64,000 nt of DNA from Granulicella sp. S190 (GCF_009766095.1 NZ_LMUD01000009.1:167650-231649), one strand, 5' to 3'. Shown: positions 34,805 to 47,925, counted from the first letter of the stretch. Translations and numbers: made by a program. Notes: generated from the letters alone by a model not told the origin.

Positions 34805-35998
34805 ATGAGGAGAACGATGCAGAGTGCGTCCAGAACTTTCTTTGTGTGTGTTTTGTTCTTGATCACGGCAGTGGACTGCAGTAGGTTCGGACGTTGTCAG
34901 GTATCGCAGGAGATGACACCGCTGCTGCTTACGGTTCATGATGCGCCAGTGCCTTTCAAGGGGTCGGATGGTCTTGTGCACCTGGTCTATGAGGTATGGC
35001 TGGCGAATATCTCAAGCGGCGAAGCGGATATACAAGATATCGACGTAATCGGTGACGGGGCGGTTGTGCAGAGACTGGACGCAACAGCTGTCTCTCATCG
35101 TCTTCAGCCTGCTGGTCTGCGCGAATCTTCCGCAGTGCTTACCCGGGGTACTCAGTCGATACTTTTTTTGAACGTCATTCTCCCAAACGGCACTCCGATT
35201 CCTAAACAGCTTTTGCACCGCGTTAAGGCGCACTACAGCGCTGCGCCTCCGGGACGACAGGAGATCGTCGAGAGCGGCGGCGCAACGACGCCGGACCTTC
35301 AGCCGGTTGTGCGGATCAGCGCGCCTCTCCGTGGCGACCGGTATGTGTCAGCCGATTCGTGTTGCGACTCCACGCGACACATGCGGGCTGCAATGCCTAT
35401 CAACGGACGTGTGTATGTGGCGCAACGTTACGCTGTCGATTGGGAGCAGCTGGATGTAGACAATCGAATTTATGCAGGCCCACGAGAAAAACTTGAGAGC
35501 TATACGATCTTCGGGAAGCCTGTCTATGCGGTTGCAGATGGTGTTGTAGCCGTTGCTGTCACAGGCTTACCCGAACAGACGCCTGGAAAGTATCCCACGA
35601 ATATTTCGATTGAAGAGGCCGATGGGAACGCGATCATTGAGGATCTTGGGGGGCATCACTTTGCCTGTTACGCGCACATGCAGTCGTCGAGCATCCATCT
35701 TCATCGCGGCGATAAAGTTAAGGCTGGCCAGGTGATTGGGCTGGTGGGTAATTCAGGCAACTCGGTCGCGCCGCATCTGCACTTTCATGTAATGAGTTCG
35801 GAGTTGTCGCTCGCTTCTAACGGGCTGCCCTATCAGATCGATGCCTTCAAAGTTACGGGTGCGACACCAGGTACGGAGGCGTTTGATGAAGCAGAGGAGA
35901 AGGGAACGCCGCTTGCAGTCAAAGCGTTCTCTCCTCCTCACGTGGTCGAGGATTCACTGCCGCTCGATCAACTGATTATCTCGTTGACTCCCTGGTAG
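34805..35998 (+). CDS. secreted M23-family (LytM-like) peptidase
   Basis: A 397-residue exported protein with signal peptide RTFFVCVLFLITAVDCSRF. The N-terminal 170 residues are not recognised. The C-terminal M23 domain has KPVYAVADGVV, CYAHMQ, GDKVKAGQVIGLVGNSGNS and the metal motif HLHFHV. The first metal His of HxxxD appears to be replaced: the matching segment reads QRYAVDW. It may be an inactive or altered peptidase, or belong to a subgroup that uses a different ligand. Confidence 0.85.
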   Translation: MRRTMQSASRTFFVCVLFLITAVDCSRFGRCQVSQEMTPLLLTVHDAPVPFKGSDGLVHLVYEVWLANISSGEADIQDIDVIGDGAVVQRLDATAVSHRLQPAGLRESSAVLTRGTQSILFLNVILPNGTPIPKQLLHRVKAHYSAAPPGRQEIVESGGATTPDLQPVVRISAPLRGDRYVSADSCCDSTRHMRAAMPINGRVYVAQRYAVDWEQLDVDNRIYAGPREKLESYTIFGKPVYAVADGVVAVAVTGLPEQTPGKYPTNISIEEADGNAIIEDLGGHHFACYAHMQSSSIHLHRGDKVKAGQVIGLVGNSGNSVAPHLHFHVMSSELSLASNGLPYQIDAFKVTGATPGTEAFDEAEEKGTPLAVKAFSPPHVVEDSLPLDQLIISLTPW

Positions 35999-36000
35999 GG

Positions 36001-38667
36001 TTAGAAGATGCTGACGCCTTCTTCGATGACTAGCTGGTCGACTTTGATGTTCATGGTCTCGCCTAGTTTTTTGAAGCCCTCTTTCCACTCGTCGGTCCAG
36101 TAGTTGGTGTCGCTGCGGCGGAGGAGATCGTTCCAGATGTTCTGGGCCTGCCAGATGTTTACCTCGAAGGGCATCTTGTGGGTGGCGGTAGCGATCTCGA
36201 GGGCGGTGGGAAGGGCGTCTGTGGCTGTGCCGTCCCCGGCGGCCGCGGCTTCGAGGCGGATCATGGCTCGCTTCATGCGTTGGCCGGTGGTGTAACTGAG
36301 GAGAGGCGTGTCGAGTGGAATCTGATCGGCTTCGGCGCGGGCGAGAAGGGATTCAATCTCGGAGGGATCGAAGGCGTCGGACTCGATGGCGTTGCGCAGG
36401 CTGGCGTTGATAGCGAAGCGAGCGGCGGTGGCGAGGGCAGGCGGTGCGGTCATGCCTGATTCGGTGAGGAAGTGCATGAGCGAGGCGTGGTCTTCGTAGA
36501 TCTTGCGGAGGGACTCCTCCATCTCGGAGAGGGTCTGGTTGAGTATCGTGCTGAGGATGCGGTGCTGCTCGTCGGCGAAGAGCGAGGTGAGAGAGTAGGC
36601 GGTTTGAGATTGGCCGTTGTCGAGTCCGTGGCCGAAGAAGCGATCGATGAGGCGGATGACCTCGGGGAGGTTGGCGCGGCGGATAGCGGTGCTGATGTCG
36701 GTGGAGAAGGTAGCGAAGGCTTCGACCTCGGCGGGGTTGGTGGAGTTGTAGGCTTTGACGGCGGCAGAGAGGTTCTGGTCGCCGAGGTGAAGTACGGCGA
36801 AGCAGAGCTCTTCGGTCTCCTCGGTGATGCGGGAGTAGATGAGGGCGCGGCCAAGGGCGACGCGGCCACGACCGGAGTTGAAGACCTCCTGGCTTTCGCG
36901 GTGGACGTCGAAGCAGAAGAGCTCACCGTGCTCGGGGTAGGAGCGGAAGATGGAGGAGATGGCGTAGTGGGCGCCTACCTGCTCGAGGCCGATCTTCATG
37001 CCGGTGACGTAGCGGCGGTAGACTTCGGCACCGTCGCCCATCTCGGGGACGTTGCTCTTGGCGCGGGCGAGGCGGGTGAGGAACTCGGGTTCGAGTGCTG
37101 CGCCGGGCTGTCCGAAGAGTTTAGCGGAGAGCTGAAGGACTCGTCCTGCGTAGGCGATGATCTGAACGGTTTCGATGCCGGAGATCTCATCGAAGAACCA
37201 GCCGCAGCTGGTGTACATGAGCTGGGCATGGCGTTCGAGCTCCATGAGTTCGAGTGCGGCGACTCGTTCTTTTTCGGTGAGTTCACTGGCGGCGTGGTCG
37301 GCGAAGAACTGGATGATGGAGGCGGGTGAACGGTCGAGGACGACCTGAATGTAGGCGTCGCGTGCGGCCCAGAGATCTTTGAAGAGAGACTTCGAGAGCT
37401 CCTCAGCGAGCGGTGCGGTGGCGTCGCGGAGGTAGTCGAGGGATTCGCGCAGTGGGGCGCGCCACTCCTGATTCCATCCGGCTTTGCCGCCGTTGCAGCC
37501 GCAGTTGGAGCGCCAGCGTTCGATGCCATGGGCGCAGGACCAGGAGGTGTCTTCGGCTACTTCTGCCTCCCATTTGGGCGGGAATTTATCGAGGAACTCA
37601 CCGTAGTTCGTGAGCTTGGCCTTGCCGCCCTCTTCGATCCAATGCATGGCATAGGAGAGCGCCATCTCTCCGTGCTTGTGGTGGTGGCCGTAGCTTTCGC
37701 CGTCGGTGGCGACGTGAGAGAGCTGCGCGGGCTCTGGGTCGCCGGGAGAGTTGGGATGAAAGCCGCCGAGGAGACGGCTGCCAAAGTTTTCCCCGCTGTT
37801 GAGGAGGCCTTCGAAGGCGATAGCGCGAGAGCCGGGGCCATCGTAGAAGAAAACAGCGATGCTGCGACCTTCGTCGAGGTTGACCAGGTAGGGATGGGTG
37901 GGGTCGACGTTAGCGCTGGGCGTCTGGGTCCAGGTGTCTGTGGGAGCCCCGGCTGCTGCGAGAGCTACGGGGTCGAGGTCGGGCTTTGAGGCTGTGCTGG
38001 CCGGGATCACGAGACGGCGAACGCGCGCGCACTGGACGGGGGCCAGGATGGTGAACTTGATGCCCTCCTGCGCCATGAGGTCGAGTACGCTGCAGTTGAC
38101 GGCGGTTTCGGCGAGCCACATGCCTTCGGGCTTGCGTCCGAAGCGGTGCTCGAAGTCGGCGATGCCCCAGCGGATCTGCGTAATGGCGTCGCGGCGGTTG
38201 GCAAGAGGCATGATGAGGTGGTTGTAGACCTGTGCGACGGCGGATCCGTGGCCGCTGTAACGTTGGGCGCTTACCTTGTCGGCGTCGACGATCATGCGGT
38301 AGGTACGAGGGGCCTTGTCCTGCAGCCAACTGAGGAGGGTAGGACCGAAGTTGAAGCTCATCCGGGCGTAGTTATTCATGATGCGGATGATCTCGTCCTG
38401 CTTATTGGTGATGCGGGAGGCTCCGTTGGGGGCGTAACACTCGGCGGTGATGCGGTCGTTCCAGTCGTGGTAGGGCGCGGCGGAGTCCTGGACTTCGACG
38501 GTCTCAAGCCAGGGGTTCTCTCTGGGCGGCTGGTAGAAGTGGCCGTGCACGCAGACGAAACGGGGGGCTTCGGTAGCAGCCGATACTTCGATCGAGGATT
38601 TTTTCCTGGGCGTTTGTTTGGACTGGATTTTCTGCCGGGTCATATGTCGCTCGAGATTTCTATTCAT
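36001..38667 (-). CDS. DUF3536 / GH57-family protein
   Basis: An 888-residue protein. The N-terminal GH57-type barrel has VCVHGHFYQPPRENPWLE, the MSFNFGPTLLSWLQ block, GHGSAVAQVYNHLIMPL and MWLAETAVNC, where Glu is likely catalytic. The rest matches the DUF3536 architecture. GH57 enzymes are amylases and glucan-branching or 4-alpha-glucanotransferases; this subgroup is uncharacterised. The gene overlaps the upstream membrane protein by ATGA and is the last gene of a three-gene operon. Confidence 0.88.
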   Translation of the reverse strand: MNRNLERHMTRQKIQSKQTPRKKSSIEVSAATEAPRFVCVHGHFYQPPRENPWLETVEVQDSAAPYHDWNDRITAECYAPNGASRITNKQDEIIRIMNNYARMSFNFGPTLLSWLQDKAPRTYRMIVDADKVSAQRYSGHGSAVAQVYNHLIMPLANRRDAITQIRWGIADFEHRFGRKPEGMWLAETAVNCSVLDLMAQEGIKFTILAPVQCARVRRLVIPASTASKPDLDPVALAAAGAPTDTWTQTPSANVDPTHPYLVNLDEGRSIAVFFYDGPGSRAIAFEGLLNSGENFGSRLLGGFHPNSPGDPEPAQLSHVATDGESYGHHHKHGEMALSYAMHWIEEGGKAKLTNYGEFLDKFPPKWEAEVAEDTSWSCAHGIERWRSNCGCNGGKAGWNQEWRAPLRESLDYLRDATAPLAEELSKSLFKDLWAARDAYIQVVLDRSPASIIQFFADHAASELTEKERVAALELMELERHAQLMYTSCGWFFDEISGIETVQIIAYAGRVLQLSAKLFGQPGAALEPEFLTRLARAKSNVPEMGDGAEVYRRYVTGMKIGLEQVGAHYAISSIFRSYPEHGELFCFDVHRESQEVFNSGRGRVALGRALIYSRITEETEELCFAVLHLGDQNLSAAVKAYNSTNPAEVEAFATFSTDISTAIRRANLPEVIRLIDRFFGHGLDNGQSQTAYSLTSLFADEQHRILSTILNQTLSEMEESLRKIYEDHASLMHFLTESGMTAPPALATAARFAINASLRNAIESDAFDPSEIESLLARAEADQIPLDTPLLSYTTGQRMKRAMIRLEAAAAGDGTATDALPTALEIATATHKMPFEVNIWQAQNIWNDLLRRSDTNYWTDEWKEGFKKLGETMNIKVDQLVIEEGVSIF

Positions 38668-39920
38668 GATTGATGAGATGCAAGCTTTTCGCTGTGAAGT
38701 TCCTCGTTTAGTTTCTCAGATTTGAGGCGAAAGAAGGGGTTGGCCTCTGGAGAGGAGGAGATCGTCTCATAACGGGAGAGAGCCCACAGCGAGAAGGACA
38801 GAGTGGAGGCGGAGAGATAGAAGAAGGCGTATCGCAGATAGTCCGCGTGAAGGGCAAAGGTGACGACGAATGGCGCAAGCAGGACAAAGGCCGCTGCGCT
38901 GAAGACGAGGAAGAAGCGCGGGAGATCCATGCGGAGGAAGAATGCGGTGCATGCCACGAGGGCGGAGAGTAGAGGAAGAGTTTTTTGGGGATGAAGCGCG
39001 GATGGGATATATCGCAGCTTGGGAGAGTTTTGCTGGAGTTGATGCAGGAGGTTGGTTGCAGGATGAGGTGTGAAGACCGGTAGAGTGACTGCGCTGGCAG
39101 TGATGAGGACAAAGATCAGCAGGAGAGCGGCGCGAGAGCGCGTGGTGCGCTGCAGGAGGAGAGCCAGCAAAGGGATGATGACAATCGCATAGATGATGCG
39201 GGAAGAGAGGGTGATGCCGAGAAAGAGTGCGGCGGGAACGCAGGCATAGAACGAATGGCGAAGGGAATCGTAAAGGAGGGTGACGGCAATTGCGATGTAG
39301 AAGAAGTTGGTAAGGTAGTCGCCGCCTGATGTGAAGTCACTGAGATGTGCCGGGGTGAAGAGGAGAAAGAGGGTCAAGAACAGGAGAGCGGTTGCGCGGT
39401 AACGGAAGAAGCGCAGGGTAAAGGCGAAGAACAGGGCGAGCCAGAGGAAGTTCTGCCAGGCGATGTGTCCGATGGCGTAGAAGGGCACGGCCAGCAGCAT
39501 CGCTCCGGGGAGCGGGGTGGGGGGATTTCCCAGGAAGGTGGGGGTGGTATAGGGATCCTGATGATGGCGGAGTGATTCGAGTTCGACGCGGAGAGCGTCT
39601 TCGCGGTCGGAGCGGTGGCTGAGGACTTGCTTGAGTGAGATCGGATAGAGGACCGCGAAGGCTGCTGTGAGAAGTAGAAAGAGAAGGAGAAACCAGCCAA
39701 GGCTGATTTGGTGATGTTTGCGATTGATTTTGTGGAGGATGGTCAATCCGATGAGGATGGCGATAAGACCAAATGCTATGGCGGCGACTGCTTTGGTGTG
39801 AGAGAGATACTTCCAGATCGGGGCTGCGGAGGTGAGTGTCCAGGCTGCGCAGATGCCGATTGTTAGGAGAGCTCGCTGGACGGGCTGACCAGTACGGTTG
39901 AAGTGGCTGCTCGATGTCAT
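38664..39920 (-). CDS. polytopic membrane protein, glycosyltransferase-like
   Basis: A 418-residue membrane protein with about eleven hydrophobic segments. The first loop after helix 3 holds SHRSDREDALRVELESLRHH then QDPYTTPTFLGNPPTPLPG, resembling the DUF2029 or GT87-like mannosyltransferases (DPY motif). The ATG at 39920 shares a base with the stop of the alkA gene (TGATG), and its end overlaps the DUF3536 gene by 4 bases. An ATG at 40007 would overlap alkA by 88 bases and is less likely. Confidence 0.72.
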   Translation of the reverse strand: MTSSSHFNRTGQPVQRALLTIGICAAWTLTSAAPIWKYLSHTKAVAAIAFGLIAILIGLTILHKINRKHHQISLGWFLLLFLLLTAAFAVLYPISLKQVLSHRSDREDALRVELESLRHHQDPYTTPTFLGNPPTPLPGAMLLAVPFYAIGHIAWQNFLWLALFFAFTLRFFRYRATALLFLTLFLLFTPAHLSDFTSGGDYLTNFFYIAIAVTLLYDSLRHSFYACVPAALFLGITLSSRIIYAIVIIPLLALLLQRTTRSRAALLLIFVLITASAVTLPVFTPHPATNLLHQLQQNSPKLRYIPSALHPQKTLPLLSALVACTAFFLRMDLPRFFLVFSAAAFVLLAPFVVTFALHADYLRYAFFYLSASTLSFSLWALSRYETISSSPEANPFFRLKSEKLNEELHSEKLASHQS

Positions 39921-40642
39921 CACTTGGGAGTGTCTGCTTTTTTCGTGGCCAGGTCGGCGGCGCGCCAGAGGTACCAGCTGGCAACAGAGCACCAAGGCTG
40001 CCAACACTTTGCGCGACGACGCATGACGTCGGGTTTGGGAAGGTCGGCCGGGGTGACTTTGTCGGCGGGCTTGAGTTTGCCGAAGGTGAGGGCGAAGCCT
40101 TTGCGGACGCCGTAGTCGTCCACCGGGAGGACGTTGGGGCGGCCGAGGCGGAAGATGAGGAGCATCTCGACGGTCCAGCGACCGATGCCACGGACCTGGA
40201 CGAGGTGTTCGATGATGGCTTCGTCGGGCATGCGACGGATGCGGGCGAGGGTGGGGACGGTGCCATCGAGGGTTTTGGCGGCGAGGTCGCGGAGGGCGAG
40301 GGACTTGTTGTGGGAGAGACCAGCGGCGCGGAGCTGCTCGTTGGGGCAGTCGAGCAGGTGCTGGGCGGCGAAGTGCTCGGCTGGACCAGAGTTGGAGGTA
40401 ACGGGATAGAAGCTTTCGAGCAGGCGGCGGTGGATGGCGGCTGCAGCTTTTCCGTGGAGTTGTTGATAGATGATGCTTTCGACGAGGGCTTCAAAGGGGG
40501 ACTGGGCGCTTGCGACACGAAGGGTGAAGGGACCAACGCGCTCGATGAGCCTGCCTAGTTTAGGGTCAGCGACGGACAGGTCGATGCAGGCTTGATGGGC
40601 GTCATAGCGGGGAGAACGTGGGCTACGTAACGGACGCGGCAT
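39920..40642 (-). CDS. DNA-3-methyladenine glycosylase II (AlkA-like)
   Basis: A 240-residue base-excision repair enzyme of the HhH-GPD superfamily. The first helices include SPFEALVESIIYQQLHGKAA, and the helix-hairpin-helix is LVQVRGIGRWTVEMLLIF (about residues 147-164). The catalytic Asp is in NVLPVDDYGVRKG (Asp175 or 176). It would remove alkylated purines. It is the first gene of an operon whose next genes are a membrane protein and a GH57-like protein, with translational coupling (TGATG). Confidence 0.92.
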   Translation of the reverse strand: MPRPLRSPRSPRYDAHQACIDLSVADPKLGRLIERVGPFTLRVASAQSPFEALVESIIYQQLHGKAAAAIHRRLLESFYPVTSNSGPAEHFAAQHLLDCPNEQLRAAGLSHNKSLALRDLAAKTLDGTVPTLARIRRMPDEAIIEHLVQVRGIGRWTVEMLLIFRLGRPNVLPVDDYGVRKGFALTFGKLKPADKVTPADLPKPDVMRRRAKCWQPWCSVASWYLWRAADLATKKADTPK

Positions 40643-41056
40643 AGTGAGACGGTATCGCAGAGCGACGAGGAATGTCTTGCCTCACGCGGGAACTCGGACT
40701 AAGTTGGTTTGCATTTACAAGTTCGATACGTTTGCGGCAGGGTAGATGTAGTGTTCCTTTTCAGCCGATGAACAAGCATGCACGAGATGTTGTGCATGGC
40801 CTCGAAGAAGCGATTCGATAATCGGATGTTGCATATAAAAAAACAGTTGCGAGTCGGCGAGGACAAGTTGAGTCGAGCTTTTCCACTGCTATACTCGGAG
40901 TTTCGTAGAGAAGAATTTTCGTGGCATCTGTAGTTGGAGATGCAGCAACTGCCGGGCAAGAGAGTGTTCGGCTCAATCTTTAGACAGCAGCACAACCATT
41001 GACAGCAACTTCTCAACCCTTAGCTCAGGTAATGCAGAGGAAGCAGGAACGCACTC
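40643..41056. other. 414-base upstream region of the respiratory operon
   Basis: No gene was recognised. It separates the divergent alkA operon and actA and should hold both promoters. A sigma-70-like site for the plus strand is at 40868-40895. No terminator or repeat was seen. Confidence 0.6.
40868..40895 (+). promoter_or_regulatory. candidate promoter of the ACIII-oxidase operon
   Basis: TTGAGT (40868-40873), a 16-base spacer, and TATACT (40890-40895) resemble a sigma-70 promoter. It lies 160 bases before actA, leaving a long untranslated leader. Confidence 0.5.
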
Positions 41057-41922
41057 ATGGCGCAAGTTTTTGACCGCAGTTCGAACGCGCTGGCTCGATT
41101 CAGCCTTGTCTTGACGGGCGTAATCGTTATCGCGCTCGGCGTGACCCTGGACCAGCTACAGCGATCGCCGTGGGTGACGCGGCAGGGCCAGCGGCCAGAC
41201 CAGCCGATACCGTTCAGCCACAAGCATCACGTCGAGGGACTTGGCCTGCAGTGCCAGTACTGCCATACGCAGGTGGAGAAGGCCGCGTATGCCGGGATTC
41301 CTCCGACCAAGACCTGCATTAACTGCCATGCGCAGATCTGGACCAACGCGGAGCTGCTGGAGCCGGTGCGACAGAGCTGGGCGACGGGTGCGTCGATTCA
41401 GTGGATCCGGGTGCATGACCTTCCGGACTACGTCTATTTCAATCACGAGATCCATGTGAACAAGGGCATCGGATGCGCGAGCTGCCATGGGCGCGTGGAC
41501 GAGATGCCGTTGATGTATCAGCAGAACACGCTGCAGATGGAGTGGTGTTTGAACTGCCATCGCAACCCCGCGGTAAATCTGAGGCCGACGAGCGAGATCT
41601 ACAACATGGCATGGGCCGGACCGTCGAACGACAAGCCAGTGTGGTGTACGACCACAGGGACTGGCGCGGCTGGAACCGGCCCGACGGCGCAGAATGTGAG
41701 CTGCACGACGACGAGTCCTTCGGGCAAGTCGCCTGAGGTGGCGATGTTGCAGATGAACGCAGAGGCGAACGGGCCTACGTCGAGCGATGTTCCGCCGCTG
41801 GGGATCACGATGCCTGCGAGCTACCAGAAGTTTACGAACCAGATGGATCTGGGCAAGTATCTGACTACTCAGTACCACATCCGCAATCCGGAGCAGCTAT
41901 CGAGTTGCGAGACGTGCCACCG

Positions 41923-41926
<4 letters not shown>
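41057..41926 (+). CDS. actA: alternative complex III subunit ActA, pentaheme cytochrome c
   Basis: ActA (289 residues) is the multiheme cytochrome c subunit of alternative complex III, an analogue of bc1 that takes electrons from quinol. An N-terminal hydrophobic segment (RFSLVLTGVIVIALGVTLDQ) anchors it, and five CxxCH heme sites follow: CQYCH (66-70), CINCH (87-91), CASCH, CLNCH and CETCH. It is the first gene of the operon. The stop overlaps the start of actB (ATGATGA). Confidence 0.95.
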
Positions 41927-45150
<3,224 letters not shown>

Positions 45151-46593
45151 ATGGCGACCAAAGGACCCATGCAAGACCCGATCGTCGATCCCATGATCGA
45201 CCCGCGTACTGGCGAGTATGCGGTTATCGCGCCGGGCCATAACTTCAAGTCGGTGACGCAGAAGATCGCGGGCATTGTGCTTACGTCGAACACTCCGCTG
45301 GGCTGGTTCTTTGGTCTGATGGTGGGCGGCGGCGTGGCGCTGGGCGTGGTGATCGGCTGTACCTGGTTGTTTCTGAAGGGCGTCGGAATCTGGGGTGTGA
45401 CGATTCCGGGAGCTTGGGGATTCGCCATCATCAACTTTGTGTGGTGGATCGGTATCGGCCATGCGGGCACGTTGATCTCGGCGATTCTGCTGCTGTTCAA
45501 GCAGACCTGGCGAAACTCGATCAACCGGTTTGCCGAGGCGATGACCATCTTTGCCGTGGTCTGCGCCGGAACGTTCCCACTGATTCACGTTGGCCGTCCA
45601 TGGCTGGCGTATTGGCTGTTCCCTTACCCGAACACGATGAACGTGTGGCCGCAGTTCCGCAGTCCGCTGGCCTGGGACGTGTTCGCGGTATCGACCTACG
45701 CTTCGATCTCGATCATCTTCTGGTACATCGGCATGATTCCCGACTTCGGGACGCTGCGTGATCGCGCGACGATGCCAGCCGCGAAGTACTTTTACGGAAT
45801 GCTTTCGCTGGGCTGGCGTGGTTCGACCCGTCACTGGATTCGTTATGAGTCGGCTTCCCTGCTGCTGGCCGGACTTTCGACTCCTCTCGTGCTGTCGGTG
45901 CATACGGTCATCAGCTTTGACTTTGCGGTGGCGGCGCTGGCGGGCTGGCATACGACGATCTTCCCGCCTTACTTTGTGGCTGGCGCCGTGTACTCGGGGT
46001 TTGCCATGGTGCTGACGTTGGCGATTCCGATCCGGAAGTTCTATCACATGGAGGATCTGGTCACGCTGCGGCACCTGGACAACATGGCCAAGGTGATGCT
46101 GGCAACGGGCTCGATTGTGGCGTATGGCTACGGCATGGAGGTCTTCATGGCGTGGTACTCGGCCAGCCACTGGGAGTTCTTCATGATGTGGAACCGTATG
46201 TTCGGGCCGATGGGCTGGGCGTACTGGATCCTGATCCTGACCAACATCGCTATTCCGCTGACTTCGCTGTGGTCGCGAAAGCTCCGGGTCAATGTGACGT
46301 ACCTGTTTATCCTCTCGCTGATCGTGAATACGGGTATGTGGTTCGAGCGATTCGTCATCGTCGTAACGAGTCTCTATCGCGACTACTTGCCTTCCAGTTG
46401 GGGCACGTACCGGGCGACAAAATGGGACTACATGATCTACGTGGGAACGATGGGTCTGTTTACGTTCCTGTTCTTCCTGTTCGTACGCTTCCTGCCGATG
46501 ATTCCGATGTCTGAGATTCGAATGATGTTGCCGCAGACCAAGGTCACACGCGGCGGAGCCGATGCTGAGACGGTTAGTAAGGAGACAGTCTAA
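45151..46593 (+). CDS. actC: alternative complex III subunit ActC, NrfD-like quinol-oxidising membrane subunit
   Basis: ActC (480 residues) is an NrfD/PsrC-type membrane subunit with about ten helices (TPLGWFFGLMVGGGVALGVV, GAWGFAIINFVWWIGIGHAG and others), expected to bind quinol. The ATG follows the actB stop with no gap (TAAATG). The C-terminus is cytoplasmic. Confidence 0.95.
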   Translation: MATKGPMQDPIVDPMIDPRTGEYAVIAPGHNFKSVTQKIAGIVLTSNTPLGWFFGLMVGGGVALGVVIGCTWLFLKGVGIWGVTIPGAWGFAIINFVWWIGIGHAGTLISAILLLFKQTWRNSINRFAEAMTIFAVVCAGTFPLIHVGRPWLAYWLFPYPNTMNVWPQFRSPLAWDVFAVSTYASISIIFWYIGMIPDFGTLRDRATMPAAKYFYGMLSLGWRGSTRHWIRYESASLLLAGLSTPLVLSVHTVISFDFAVAALAGWHTTIFPPYFVAGAVYSGFAMVLTLAIPIRKFYHMEDLVTLRHLDNMAKVMLATGSIVAYGYGMEVFMAWYSASHWEFFMMWNRMFGPMGWAYWILILTNIAIPLTSLWSRKLRVNVTYLFILSLIVNTGMWFERFVIVVTSLYRDYLPSSWGTYRATKWDYMIYVGTMGLFTFLFFLFVRFLPMIPMSEIRMMLPQTKVTRGGADAETVSKETV

Positions 46594-47135
46594 TGCCGCC
46601 GCGTGAAGGAGTTTACGGATTGCTGGCCGAGTTCAATACGCCTGGTGAGCTAGTGCAAGCGACGGAAGCGGCGCACCATGCGGGCTATCGTCGTATGGAG
46701 TGCTACACGCCTTATCCGGTGGAAGAGGCTGCGGAGGCGCTGCACTTCCACAAGACCCGTGTGCCGATGGTCTGCCTGATCGGTGGTCTGATGGGAGTGA
46801 CGACTGCGTTTCTGATGGAGACCTGGATCAACGTGTGGGCTTATCCGCTGAACATCGCGGGCCGTCCGCTGTTCTCTTGGCCTGCGTTCATCATTCCGGC
46901 GTACGAGTGGACGATTCTCTTTGCGGGCTTCTCGGCGGCTCTTGGCATGATTGCGCTCAATGGCTTGCCACAGCTTTATCATCCGGTCTTCAACGCGCCT
47001 AACTTTCGTAACGGCGCGACGACTGACAAGTTCTTTTTGTGCCTCGAGGCGGTAGATCCGAAGTTCTCGCTAGGCGAGACGCGGACGTTCCTTGAGCAGT
47101 TCCCTGCGGTCTCCGTGGTGGAGGTGGATCATTAA
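46593..47135 (+). CDS. actD: alternative complex III subunit ActD (DUF3341)
   Basis: ActD (180 residues) is a DUF3341 subunit with two membrane helices (PMVCLIGGLMGVTTAFLMET, WTILFAGFSAALGMIALNGL) after a cytoplasmic domain starting YGLLAEFNTPGELVQATEAA. It overlaps actC by one base (TAATG). Role is in assembly or membrane packing. Confidence 0.94.
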   Translation: MPPREGVYGLLAEFNTPGELVQATEAAHHAGYRRMECYTPYPVEEAAEALHFHKTRVPMVCLIGGLMGVTTAFLMETWINVWAYPLNIAGRPLFSWPAFIIPAYEWTILFAGFSAALGMIALNGLPQLYHPVFNAPNFRNGATTDKFFLCLEAVDPKFSLGETRTFLEQFPAVSVVEVDH

Positions 47136-47142
47136 TACGCAA

Positions 47143-47925
47143 GTGAGATTGACATCCCGGCGTCTGGGCCTCGCCACCGCAGCGTTGTCTCTGCTGGTTG
47201 TGACGGGCTGCCGCCAGGATATGCATAACCAGCCGAAGTTCTTTCCGCAGCGCGGGACAGATTTTTATGCGGATGGCCGTTCGGTGCGCCCGCAGGTCGA
47301 GAATACGGTGGCGCGGAATCAGTTACATGAAGATACCTACTTCTATACGGGTCTGGTGAATGGAAAAGAGGGCGACGGTATGCCCTTCCCGGTGACGATG
47401 CAGGTGCTGGCGCGTGGGCAGGAGCGTTACAACGTCTACTGCACGCCATGCCACTCGCGCGTAGGAAACGGGATCGGAATGATCGTGCAGCGCGGATACT
47501 CGAAGGCAGGCAGCTTTCATTCCGCCCGGCTCGAAGCTGCGCCACTGGGACACTTCTTTCATGTGATTTCGAATGGCTACGGCTCCATGCCTGATTACTC
47601 TGCGCAGGTTGTGCCAGTGGACCGTTGGGCGATTGTCGCTTACATCAAGGCGTTGCAGCTGAGCCAGAAAGCAACGCAGGCGGATGTCGCTTCTGGTTCA
47701 CACGTTGAGCCGCTGTCAAGCATCGCCGAGCGGGAGGGCCTGCCTGCCTCCTTTGCCGATGAATGGACGTTGCCACCGACGGCAGTGACCGGTACGCCTG
47801 ATAACGGATTGTATGTTCTTCCGACTGCAGGATCCGGAGCAGCCGCACCGACGACTGCCACACCTTCTCGAACCAATGCAATACCTCCGGCTGCATCTGC
47901 CGGACAAACCGTACCGAAGCAGTAA
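47143..47925 (+). CDS. actE: alternative complex III subunit ActE, monoheme cytochrome c lipoprotein
   Basis: ActE (about 260 residues) is a lipoprotein-type cytochrome: LGLATAALSLLVVTGCRQD gives a lipobox Cys and CTPCH a single heme site, with Met in the YGSMPDY loop as likely axial ligand. The start is uncertain. GTG 47143 follows the actD stop by 7 bases, but a good ribosome site GGAGGTG (47120-47126) lies 6 bases before an in-frame ATT at 47131. TTG 47092 would overlap actD by 44 bases. Confidence 0.93.
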   Translation: MRLTSRRLGLATAALSLLVVTGCRQDMHNQPKFFPQRGTDFYADGRSVRPQVENTVARNQLHEDTYFYTGLVNGKEGDGMPFPVTMQVLARGQERYNVYCTPCHSRVGNGIGMIVQRGYSKAGSFHSARLEAAPLGHFFHVISNGYGSMPDYSAQVVPVDRWAIVAYIKALQLSQKATQADVASGSHVEPLSSIAEREGLPASFADEWTLPPTAVTGTPDNGLYVLPTAGSGAAAPTTATPSRTNAIPPAASAGQTVPKQ

